From Verrucomicrobiota bacterium (GTDB lineage: Bacteria > Verrucomicrobiota > Verrucomicrobiia > Limisphaerales > UBA9464): DNA of 6,064 nt. This document shows positions 1-6,064 of the stretch, one piece after another (position 1 is the stretch's first letter; each line of letters starts with the position of its first letter). Under the pieces are notes generated by a model. It saw nothing but the letters and a program-made list of their open reading frames with translations, made no database searches and was not told the DNA's origin. The translations under genes were made by a program, and so were the position numbers. The stretch lies in contig JANXMD010000086.1 of the NCBI GenBank assembly GCA_025354845.1, forward strand, positions 1 to 6,064, read 5' to 3'.

Positions 1-695
1 TGGGGCGGCCGGAATTCCAGGCGCACCCAGTCACGCGAGACCAACGCAATCCGGATCGCCTGATTCGGACATCCTTGCACACAGGCCGGAGCCTCGCCCT
101 CGGCAAGGCGCCCGTGACAGAGATCGCACTTCCGCACGATGCCCCGCTTCGCCGAGTACTTGGGAACCTCGTAGGGACAGGTCATCACGCAATAGCTGCA
201 CCCGATGCACTGGTAGTCGAGATGCCGCACAATGCCCGTGACCGGCTCTTTGTCGTAGGCCAGTACCGGACACCCGAGCAGGCAGGCGGGCTCAAGGCAG
301 TGATGGCACGCCGTGGTCACCGTGCGTTGCACCGGGAGAACGGTGGAGCCAGGGCCGGAACCGGCAGGTCGCGGAATGCGCGTCTCGCCAACCAGAAGGC
401 CGACCTCACGCCAACTCTCCCCGTCGTCGAGTCCGTTCAGCGAATGGCAGGCCGTGACGCATCCCTTGCATCCGGAGCAGCGGTCGAGATCCACCTCAAA
501 GCCGTACTGCTCACCTGGCCGCGGTGCGGTGAGCGGGATCAGGTTGCGATAGGCGGATTCCAGTCCGGGTGTGGTCGCGTCGTGATGCGCAGAAAACGAC
601 TCCACGGCCGACAAGGTCTGCTGCTCGCGGATCAGCTCATCAATCAGCGTCGCGACGGGCTCCCCGGCGGCGGGCGGGGAGAGGGGTCGCGTCAT
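1..695 (-). CDS. DmsB-like four-[4Fe-4S] electron-transfer protein of a molybdoenzyme (3' end off window)
   Basis: I translated 231 codons on the minus strand, open through the window's left edge, so the C-terminus is missing. Sixteen cysteines form the four groups of the DmsB/NrfC/NarH ferredoxin family: C73-x2-C-x2-C-x3-C83, C130-x2-C-x4-C-x3-C142, C163-x2-C-x2-C-x3-C173 and C190-x2-C-x11-C-x3-C209. These should bind four [4Fe-4S] clusters that wire a molybdopterin subunit to its electron donor. About 70 residues precede the first cysteine, whereas classical DmsB begins almost directly with cluster 1; this leader includes a Glu/Gln-rich helix-like part (residues 15-35). No Tat or Sec signal is visible, so a cytoplasmic location is expected. 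The start is the ATG at 693-695, 29 nt after the nirA stop, with no Shine-Dalgarno. From family knowledge, proteins with this leader are often fused to a DmsC-type membrane anchor, which would lie beyond position 1. Context points to nitrate reductase; the substrate cannot be proven from this subunit. Confidence 0.92.
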   Translation of the reverse strand, partial: MTRPLSPPAAGEPVATLIDELIREQQTLSAVESFSAHHDATTPGLESAYRNLIPLTAPRPGEQYGFEVDLDRCSGCKGCVTACHSLNGLDDGESWREVGLLVGETRIPRPAGSGPGSTVLPVQRTVTTACHHCLEPACLLGCPVLAYDKEPVTGIVRHLDYQCIGCSYCVMTCPYEVPKYSAKRGIVRKCDLCHGRLAEGEAPACVQGCPNQAIRIALVSRDWVRLEFRPP

Positions 696-713
696 TGGAA
701 GGCGGATTCGTAC

Positions 714-728
714 CTGAGTCGGACTCAG
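714..728. repeat. Perfect 7-bp inverted repeat at the nirA stop codon
   Basis: The plus-strand sequence is CTGAGTC-G-GACTCAG, two exact 7-base arms around a single central base. In the minus-strand transcript it can fold as a 6-bp stem with a CCG triloop. The nirA stop codon (725-727) lies inside one arm, and the far edge is 18 nt before the start codon of the next gene. No U-run follows, so it is not a standard intrinsic terminator. It could be an intercistronic stem-loop affecting coupling or mRNA stability, or simply chance; one or a few such short palindromes are expected in 6 kb. Confidence 0.45.
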
Positions 729-2464
729 TCTTCCACGGCGAACAACTCCTGAAGCCGGCCGATTTCATGACGGAGCGTGAAGGCTTGAAACGACTCTCCC
801 GAATTCCGGTGGCGCAGGTACCCCTTGAGAATCCGCTCCACGGTTCCGTTGAGCTCCTGCACCGGCACGCCTTGGAAGAGTTGACGTCCGATGGACTGGC
901 GGGACCCGAACCCGCCGCCGACAAAGATGTGATAGCCTTCGCGGGACTCGCCTCCGACCTTGACCGTCGCCCCAAGCAGGCCGAGGTCGCCCATGTAGTG
1001 CTGCGCACAGGAATTCGGGCAGCCGGTGAGATGCAGGTTGATCGGCTGATCGAGCGTGATTCGCGAGTCGAGGTGCTTCATCAGGGCCAGCGCGTGCCCC
1101 TTGGTGTCGGCGCTGGCAAATTTGCAGTGGCGATTCCCGGTGCAGGCGATGACCCCGCTGCGCAGATGCGACGGACGCCAGTCGAGACCAATGCGGGAGA
1201 GCGCCTTTTTCACGGTCTCCACGAAGGCATCCCCGATTCCCGGTAGGACCAGATTTTGCCAGACCGTGAGCCGGACCTCGCCGTTTCCATAAAGCTCCGC
1301 GAGTTCGGCAAGGCGGCGCAACTGACGCGAGGTGATCTGCCCCACCGGCACCGCCACGCCAATCCAGTTCAACCCGGCCTGCTTCTGCGGGAACACGCCG
1401 ACTTGCGGATGCGCCGTCGGAGGCGGCTCGGCCGGGGCGGCTTCAACGGGGGCACGGAGGAGCTTGTAGCCGAGCAGTGTCTCGGTCTCGGCGAGATATC
1501 GATCCAGGGTCCAGGTTTCCAGCAAATGCTTCAGGCGCGCCTTCTTGCGATCGGTTCGATTGCCATTCGCCACATAGACCCGGAGGAGTGCTCCGGCGAC
1601 CACGAGCAGTTCGGAAGGGCGCACCAGCACGCCGAGATCGCGGGCAAAGGCCTTGTGTCCGGTCGCCCCGCCGAGCGCGACGCGGAAGTATACACCTGCT
1701 TCGACGGTGGAACCGGCCTGCGCTTCGAGCTTCACAGCGCGAAACCCGATGTCGTTGGTGTCCTCGACCGTTGGAATGGGTCCGCCGCCGTGAATGGCGA
1801 TGTTGAACTTGCGCGGGAGGTCGTAGAATTCGCGATGATTGAGAATCAGCTGCGCAAGCCCATGCGTGAGCGGGAGCGCGTCGATCAGCTCGGCCGGATC
1901 CAGTCCGGCGGTCGGATCGCAGGTGAGATTCCGGACATTGTCCGCCCCAGCACCCCGCGTGTGGAGGCCGGTGCCCTGCACGCGACGCAGAAACTCGATG
2001 GTGTCACGCGGTTGGATGAGCCGCATTTGCAGGTTCGCCCGGGTGGTGATCTGCACGTATCCCGTGGTCAACTGCTCGGCGATCGCCGCCAGTTCGCGCA
2101 ACTGGAAGCTGAACAGTTGTCCGCCGGGAATCCGAAGCCGAGCCATGTAGCCGTCCTGCTTTGGTGCCAGATAGAAGAGGCCATTCCACTTGAAGCGAAA
2201 GGCGTTCTCGCGGTCAGGCCCCTGGCCCGCCGCCGCGTGTTGGAGCAACAGCGGATAGGCGTCGAGCGGATGCAGCTCGCGCTTGATGCGCTCCTCGGGG
2301 ATGAGGTCCTCCAGCGGCACACCCTTGGGCGTCGCCGCCGCGGACGGCAGCGGCGCCGTCTCGGCAAACGAGAACCCACGGTTGCGCAACCCAGCGAACA
2401 GGCCCTCCAGGTAGGCGCCCTGCTCGGCATTCAGTTTCTCTCCAGCGATCTCGGTCCAAGTCAT
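725..2464 (-). CDS. nirA: Assimilatory nitrite reductase, siroheme/[4Fe-4S] NirA family
   Basis: This 579-residue protein catalyses the six-electron reduction of nitrite to ammonium in the cytoplasm. It has the two pseudo-repeated halves of the nitrite/sulfite reductase family, joined by an Ala/Pro-rich linker at about residues 338-354. The siroheme-coupled [4Fe-4S] cluster ligands are C441-x5-C447 and C482-x3-C486. Anion-binding residues appear as R109 (YMARLRIPGG), R142 (ITTRANLQMR), K219 and N221 in LPRKFN. In spinach nitrite reductase the last pair is Lys/Asn, while E. coli CysI has Lys/Lys, so N221 argues for nitrite over sulfite. Length is typical of NirA-family proteins. The ATG at 2464 is 13 nt after the upstream cysJ-like stop; no Shine-Dalgarno is present. 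Residues 11-26 resemble the N-terminal motif of the neighbouring flavoprotein. The physiological donor could be ferredoxin or, by context, the CysJ-like protein. Sulfite reductase is the main alternative, less likely. Confidence 0.95.
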   Translation of the reverse strand: MTWTEIAGEKLNAEQGAYLEGLFAGLRNRGFSFAETAPLPSAAATPKGVPLEDLIPEERIKRELHPLDAYPLLLQHAAAGQGPDRENAFRFKWNGLFYLAPKQDGYMARLRIPGGQLFSFQLRELAAIAEQLTTGYVQITTRANLQMRLIQPRDTIEFLRRVQGTGLHTRGAGADNVRNLTCDPTAGLDPAELIDALPLTHGLAQLILNHREFYDLPRKFNIAIHGGGPIPTVEDTNDIGFRAVKLEAQAGSTVEAGVYFRVALGGATGHKAFARDLGVLVRPSELLVVAGALLRVYVANGNRTDRKKARLKHLLETWTLDRYLAETETLLGYKLLRAPVEAAPAEPPPTAHPQVGVFPQKQAGLNWIGVAVPVGQITSRQLRRLAELAELYGNGEVRLTVWQNLVLPGIGDAFVETVKKALSRIGLDWRPSHLRSGVIACTGNRHCKFASADTKGHALALMKHLDSRITLDQPINLHLTGCPNSCAQHYMGDLGLLGATVKVGGESREGYHIFVGGGFGSRQSIGRQLFQGVPVQELNGTVERILKGYLRHRNSGESFQAFTLRHEIGRLQELFAVED

Positions 2465-2477
2465 GGCGTTGAGCAGT

Positions 2478-4262
2478 TCAGTAAACGTCGCGCTGGTAGC
2501 GTTTGGCCGACTTCATCGCGGCTACGTATTCCGAGGACTGTACGGCCGTACGACCGCCGGCGGTCTCAATGACTCGATGCAGCGCCGCATCGACATCCTT
2601 CGCCATGCGCTTGGCGTCACCGCATACATACACGTGCGCCCCACGCTCCAGCCACTGCCACAACTCGGTGGCGTGCTCAAGCATGCGGTGCTGCACGTAC
2701 ACCTTCTCGGCCTGGTCCCGACTGAAGGCCAGGTCGAGCCGAGTGAGGAATCCATCCTGATGCATCGAGCCCATTTCCTCTTCGTAGAGAAAATCCACCG
2801 ACTTGCGTTGATCGCCAAAGAAGAGCCAGTTCGATCCCCCGGCCCCCGTGGCTCGACGCTCCTCAAGAAAGGCGCGGAACGGTGCGATGCCCGTGCCCGG
2901 TCCGATGAGAATAATGGGAACCGCTCCATCGGCTGGCAGTCGAAACCCGTGCGAGGTCTGGACAAAGACCGGCACCGGGGTCTCGCCGAGCGTCACGCGA
3001 TCGGCAAGAAATCCGGAGCAAACCCCGGAGCGACGGCGGCCATGAGCGTCATAGCGCACCACCGCAACCGTGAGGTGAACCTCTCCTGGATGGGCCTTGG
3101 GCGACGAGGAGATCGAGTACAAGCGGGGCTGCAGCTTGCGCAGCATTCCGGTCAACTCCCCGGGCGCGAACGCGGCCTTCGGACAGGCCTCCAGCACGTT
3201 CAGCACATCGCGACCATGCTTCCACGACTCCAGTTCCGCCTTGCGCTCGGGTGCGAGCAGCGCGGCCAGCTGGGAATTGCCGCCGCGTTGTGCCGCCTCC
3301 TGGATCAGGGAATCGGAAGCCGAAGTCACCACCACCTGCTTCAACAACACGTCGCGGAACGACGCGGTACCGCCGGATGCCAAAGTCACGATTTCCTCGC
3401 CCGAGGCCCCCAGACGGGAGGCCAGCGCGGCGACCAACCCGGGATCATTTTCCGGGATCACACCGAGGGCGTCGCCCGCCTCGTAGGTCAGTCCGCTGCC
3501 GGCGAGCGAGATCTCGAAGTGGCGGGTGTCTTTGTCCGATCCGTCGCGGTTCAGCCGGCGATTGACCTTCAACCTCGCACTAAACGGACGCGCCCGGGAA
3601 TAGACGACCGCTTCAGGCACCGTGGGCGTGGAAGCCGGTTCAGGATTTGAAGTCGCGGCGGCATTCGCAGGCGACGTCTCGGGAGTTAAGACGAGCCAGA
3701 GTGCATCGATCCAGGCCTTGGCGGCCGCCTGGAAATCGACATCACATTCCCCTCGGGCGACCACTCGAACCGCTCCCAATTGCTCCAGGCGGAGATCAAA
3801 CTTCTTCGAGGCCCCGCAGAAGTCCGCGTAGTTCCGATCGCCGAGACCCAAGACGGCATAGCGGAGTGACTCCAGGCGCGGCGTGGTGTCGGCGCTGAGG
3901 GCGGTCCAGAATCCCGTGGCGTTATCCGGGGGGTCGCCGTCGCCCCAGGTGCTGGTGACGATCACGCAGTGTGCCGTCGATGCGAGCGTCGCGGGCGACA
4001 CCTCGTTGAGCTCCTTGACCGTCGATTGGAACCCGCGCTTGTCCGCCTCACGAGCGAGCGACTTGGCCAGGGATCCGGCGGAGCCGGTCTGCGACCCGAA
4101 CGCCACCAGCAGCGGCGTCCGTGGAGCCGCCGGCGCGGCGGCGGCTCCCGATGTGGCAGCGCCCGGGGCGTCATACAGCAACCCGGCCAGGTACCCGTCG
4201 AGCCACGCGCGCTGTTGCGCCGTGAACGGGGCGTTCTCGGGAAGGCGCGGAGCAACAGGCAT
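2478..4262 (-). CDS. cysJ: CysJ-family NADPH:FMN/FAD diflavin reductase, probable electron donor to NirA
   Basis: This 594-residue protein (E. coli CysJ is 599) moves electrons from NADPH through FAD and FMN to a siroheme hemoprotein. An N-terminal motif (13-28, FTAQQRAWLDGYLAGL) matches the CysJ N-terminal segment style. The flavodoxin domain follows, with GSQTGSAGS (56-64), STWGDGDPPDNA (104-115) and LGLGDRNYADFCG (138-150). The ferredoxin-reductase part has RLYSISSS (380-387) and GVCSGFLAD (413-421) for FAD, GPGTGIAPFRAF (454-465) for NADPH, and AFSRDQAEKVYVQ (512-524), whose S514, R515, K520 and Y522 match the 2'-phosphate pocket of NADPH enzymes. It ends in RYQRDVY like CysJ. Ala/Pro-rich linkers lie at 31-49 and 196-217. 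I chose the ATG at 4262 because it starts just before conserved sequence and after the porin stop; a GTG at 4277 (five codons earlier) is possible. No Shine-Dalgarno. Sitting directly before nirA suggests a nitrite reductase flavoprotein rather than sulfite reductase. Confidence 0.95.
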   Translation of the reverse strand: MPVAPRLPENAPFTAQQRAWLDGYLAGLLYDAPGAATSGAAAAPAAPRTPLLVAFGSQTGSAGSLAKSLAREADKRGFQSTVKELNEVSPATLASTAHCVIVTSTWGDGDPPDNATGFWTALSADTTPRLESLRYAVLGLGDRNYADFCGASKKFDLRLEQLGAVRVVARGECDVDFQAAAKAWIDALWLVLTPETSPANAAATSNPEPASTPTVPEAVVYSRARPFSARLKVNRRLNRDGSDKDTRHFEISLAGSGLTYEAGDALGVIPENDPGLVAALASRLGASGEEIVTLASGGTASFRDVLLKQVVVTSASDSLIQEAAQRGGNSQLAALLAPERKAELESWKHGRDVLNVLEACPKAAFAPGELTGMLRKLQPRLYSISSSPKAHPGEVHLTVAVVRYDAHGRRRSGVCSGFLADRVTLGETPVPVFVQTSHGFRLPADGAVPIILIGPGTGIAPFRAFLEERRATGAGGSNWLFFGDQRKSVDFLYEEEMGSMHQDGFLTRLDLAFSRDQAEKVYVQHRMLEHATELWQWLERGAHVYVCGDAKRMAKDVDAALHRVIETAGGRTAVQSSEYVAAMKSAKRYQRDVY

Positions 4263-4300
4263 GGGGCGGGCGGACACGGCGAACGGCGGATGAGGACGCT

Positions 4301-5827
4301 TTAGAAGCTGAGCTGGGTTTGAAGGTACACGTAATCCGCGTCCTGCGACTTGATGCTCGAGAGCGAGTCCTTCACATAGCTGCCCCGGAAGAAGTGGCAG
4401 TAGGCGGCCTCGATGCTGATGTACGGCGACAGCGCCCAGGTGGCGACAAGGTCGGTCTCGGCCCCGAGCGCGCTGCCGTAACCAGGATTGATGCCATAAC
4501 CAGTGCCCGGGGTCGCGGCAATGCCGCCGCGGCGTGCGCCGGTGACCGTGTAGAAGTTGTCGTGCGTGTCCGCCAGCCACATCAGATGTGCCTCGGCCAG
4601 CAGGGTCAGGCGGGAGTAGGGCTTGATGCTGCTGAAGAAGCGCAGGTCGTGAAGATTCTGCAACGAGGCAAAGTCGGCGAACCCGTAGAACTTGTGGTTG
4701 GTGGGAAACAGATTCTCAAAGGTCTGGTGCTTGCCATCGGTGGGATTGGAGTCACCCGAACCGAAGCAATACTCTAGGCCGACCTTGGGTGTGAACGCCG
4801 CCTCCTGCCATGTGTAGCTGGCGTTGGCGACCGCCATGTAGGCCTCCTGCTTCAAACTGCGAGCCGATACCGTGGGGATCGCCGGATCGTTGTAGTGACC
4901 GAACTGGTAAGCGCCATCGACGAAGAAATTGATGTTCCCCCAATCGTTCGTGGCCGACAGCAGTCGCGCGCCAACCGTGTAGATGTCACGGGCGGACCCG
5001 ACGGTGAAGGGGCTTCGCGGCCCAGGAGAGGTGGCCTGCGGGCTCGCGTTGCGCGCGAGGAAATAGACGTCGGTGACCAGAGTGGGGAGCTTCTTGCTGG
5101 TGAGGTACGCCCCGGAAAAATAGTCGTAGTCGTTCGACGTGTTGAAGTTGTTGTCGTCGGGGAGGACCAGGCGGGAGCTGAAGAAGTCGCCCGAGAACCA
5201 GGCGTTCTGCCAGCGCAGTTTGGCAGCGTCGAACACGCGGCCCACATTGTTCCAGGCAAAGGCGCCAACGAGACGTTCCTCGCCATAACTCAACTCCTGG
5301 CGACCCAGCTTCACCGAGAACGGGAACTCCTTGTGATTGCCAATGCCGATGTAGGCTTGCTGGAGATCGAGCGGCCCGTCGGACTCCGGTCCGGCTCCCG
5401 AACCCGGCAGCGCCCCGGTGCTCGGACGCTTGTCGCCCGTGCTGGAACTATTGCGCGCCTGGACGAACGCCTCAAACCACTGCGCGGTGTAGCCAACACG
5501 GATCAGCGTCTTTTGGAGCAAATACGAATTGTCGTTGAGAACACCCGGCTTCGCCGAGAAGTCGGTGCCCGAACCTGCGCCCGTGGCGCCGCCGTTTTCC
5601 TTGATCTCGTAGCGCGCCCGGTACTGCACGCCGAGGTTCCAAGCGGCCATGTACGGATCATCAGACCGCAGGTAGTCGTTGAAATAACCGGTGGTCGGAC
5701 GCAGCGGCGTATCGAGGCCAAGATCGAGCGGCGGGGTGCCCGCAAACCCGGTTGCAGTGGCTCCGGAGGCGAGTGCGGCCGCTAGGGCAACGGCTGAGAG
5801 GTAGGGAGAGGAGGATCGGGAGGTCAT
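4301..5827 (-). CDS. Alginate-export-type outer-membrane beta-barrel porin
   Basis: This 508-residue exported protein is probably an outer-membrane channel. A Sec signal peptide is visible: basic/polar start, an Ala/Leu-rich core at about 9-21, and likely cleavage near residues 29-30 (GFA-GTPP). The rest alternates aromatic and polar residues as in beta-barrels and ends in Phe (LQTQLSF), the usual C-terminal barrel assembly signal. Family marks of the alginate export/AlgE-like group include GRQELSYGEERLVG (175-188), NNVGRVFDAAKLRW (193-206) and a GSGDSNPTDGK...FENLFPTNHKFYGFADF stretch (356-386). Despite the family name, nothing here suggests alginate. Lying between the nitrate transporter ATPase and the nitrite reductase genes, it more plausibly passes nitrate or nitrite; that substrate is inference. 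The gap to the upstream stop is 27 nt and to the next gene 38 nt. The ATG at 5827 has a C-rich leader and no Shine-Dalgarno, but the signal peptide supports the start. Confidence 0.9.
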   Translation of the reverse strand: MTSRSSSPYLSAVALAAALASGATATGFAGTPPLDLGLDTPLRPTTGYFNDYLRSDDPYMAAWNLGVQYRARYEIKENGGATGAGSGTDFSAKPGVLNDNSYLLQKTLIRVGYTAQWFEAFVQARNSSSTGDKRPSTGALPGSGAGPESDGPLDLQQAYIGIGNHKEFPFSVKLGRQELSYGEERLVGAFAWNNVGRVFDAAKLRWQNAWFSGDFFSSRLVLPDDNNFNTSNDYDYFSGAYLTSKKLPTLVTDVYFLARNASPQATSPGPRSPFTVGSARDIYTVGARLLSATNDWGNINFFVDGAYQFGHYNDPAIPTVSARSLKQEAYMAVANASYTWQEAAFTPKVGLEYCFGSGDSNPTDGKHQTFENLFPTNHKFYGFADFASLQNLHDLRFFSSIKPYSRLTLLAEAHLMWLADTHDNFYTVTGARRGGIAATPGTGYGINPGYGSALGAETDLVATWALSPYISIEAAYCHFFRGSYVKDSLSSIKSQDADYVYLQTQLSF

Positions 5828-5854
5828 GGGTGGGAGGACTGGTTGAAATTAGGT

Positions 5855-6064
5855 TCAGGCCGAAACAGAAACGGACTCGGCGGCGGCGACCGCAGGGGCA
5901 GGCACCGGACGGTGATGGGCGCGCACTTCAAGAAATTCGATAAGCGTGGCGCGGAGGCGGTGGTATTCAGGCAATTCCAGGATGGTCTTGCGATCGCGGG
6001 GTCGGGGAAGCGAGACCTGCAGGATTTCGCCGATGCCGGCTTCGGGGCCGTCGGTCATGCAAAC
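5855..6064 (-). CDS. nrtD: Nitrate/nitrite ABC transporter ATP-binding protein, C-terminal end (5' part off window)
   Basis: Only the last 69 codons are inside the window; the frame stays open through 6064 (the first residues read VCMTDGP), so the ATG at 6058 is internal rather than the gene start. The MTDGPEAGIGEILQVSLPRPRDRK stretch, read in two parts, fits the end of NrtD/SsuB/TauB-type ATPases: MT[ND]GP follows the H-loop region, and the V-x-LPRPR-x-R segment with a following LPEYHRLRATLIEFL helix is typical of the nitrate/nitrite branch. The Walker and signature motifs lie outside. The protein ends about 20 residues after that helix in an Ala/Val/Pro-rich tail, so it lacks the long extra substrate-binding-like domain of cyanobacterial NrtC and is NrtD-like. 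It would energise nitrate import at the inner membrane. Sulfonate or cyanate transporters are alternatives, but the downstream nirA supports nitrate/nitrite. Confidence 0.85.
   Translation of the reverse strand, partial: VCMTDGPEAGIGEILQVSLPRPRDRKTILELPEYHRLRATLIEFLEVRAHHRPVPAPAVAAAESVSVSA

Noticed and set aside
75..752. 225-codon open frame on the plus strand
   Set aside because: The minus strand here encodes a ferredoxin with 16 correctly spaced cysteines; the plus frame has no domain signal.
725..2464. Interpretation of the hemoprotein as sulfite reductase CysI
   Set aside because: A CysJ-like neighbour invites it, but the LPRKFN motif carries Asn where CysI has Lys, and the surrounding operon has nitrate transport features.
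1256..2572. 438-codon open frame on the plus strand opposite nirA
   Set aside because: It lies antisense to the strongly supported nirA frame, is rich in Arg/Gly/Glu with no recognisable motif, and is the kind of long open frame expected opposite high-GC genes.
2463..3650. 395-codon open frame on the plus strand opposite the cysJ-like gene
   Set aside because: Antisense to a gene with multiple conserved flavin and NADPH motifs; its translation has the Arg/His/Gly-rich look of a shadow frame.
4263..4580. 106-codon upstream extension of the cysJ-like frame
   Set aside because: It would overlap the 3' end of the porin gene by about 280 bases, and its sequence is Arg/His/Gly/Leu-rich without CysJ similarity; conserved sequence begins just after the ATG at 4262.
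4895..5785. 296-codon open frame on the plus strand opposite the porin gene
   Set aside because: Val/Arg/Glu-rich shadow of the porin coding strand with no recognisable family features.
5855..6058. A separate small gene starting at the ATG at 6058
   Set aside because: The frame is open upstream to the window edge and the ATG falls in the conserved MT[ND]GP motif inside ABC transporter ATPases, so it is an internal Met.
1..6064. CRISPR arrays, tRNA/rRNA genes, insertion sequences, intrinsic terminators
   Set aside because: No spaced direct repeats, clover-leaf or rRNA-like stretches, transposase motifs or stem plus U-run structures were seen; almost the entire window is coding and the gaps are under 40 nt.

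Overview
The window is a gap-tight, high-GC stretch in which every supported gene lies on the minus strand, so it is transcribed from right (6064) to left (1). It is a section of a nitrate assimilation operon from a Gram-negative bacterium. The gene set and order are: ABC nitrate transporter ATPase, alginate-export-type outer-membrane channel, CysJ-like diflavin reductase, NirA, and a DmsB-type ferredoxin with an N-terminal extension. From memory this resembles clusters in Verrucomicrobiota (Opitutaceae-like) and Planctomycetota. That taxonomic guess is an inference from gene content, GC content and protein style, and was not searched.

Layout in transcription order. (1) 6064-5855: the last 69 codons of a nitrate/nitrite-type ABC transporter ATP-binding protein (NrtD-like); its 5' part is beyond the window. 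(2) 5827-4301: a 508-residue exported beta-barrel of the alginate-export porin type. (3) 4262-2478: a 594-residue NADPH-dependent FMN/FAD reductase of the CysJ family. (4) 2464-725: a 579-residue siroheme/[4Fe-4S] reductase of the NirA family, with the active-site Asn typical of nitrite rather than sulfite reductases. (5) 695-1: a four-cluster 4Fe-4S protein, cut by the window edge, probably the electron-transfer half of a molybdoenzyme (nitrate reductase) complex. Intergenic gaps are only 27, 38, 13 and 29 nt, with no terminator or internal promoter that I can support, so the five genes are most likely one transcript. No stretch over 300 bases lacks a gene.

How the genes could work together (inference): the porin lets nitrate cross the outer membrane and the ABC transporter imports it. 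A molybdopterin nitrate reductase, expected just past position 1, reduces it to nitrite using electrons passed through the four-cluster ferredoxin. NirA then takes nitrite to ammonium, with the adjacent CysJ-like protein as its likely NADPH-to-siroheme electron donor. The most interesting points are the CysJ/NirA pairing, a look-alike N-terminal motif shared by those two proteins, the dedicated porin, and the absence of a Shine-Dalgarno sequence at all four visible gene starts.
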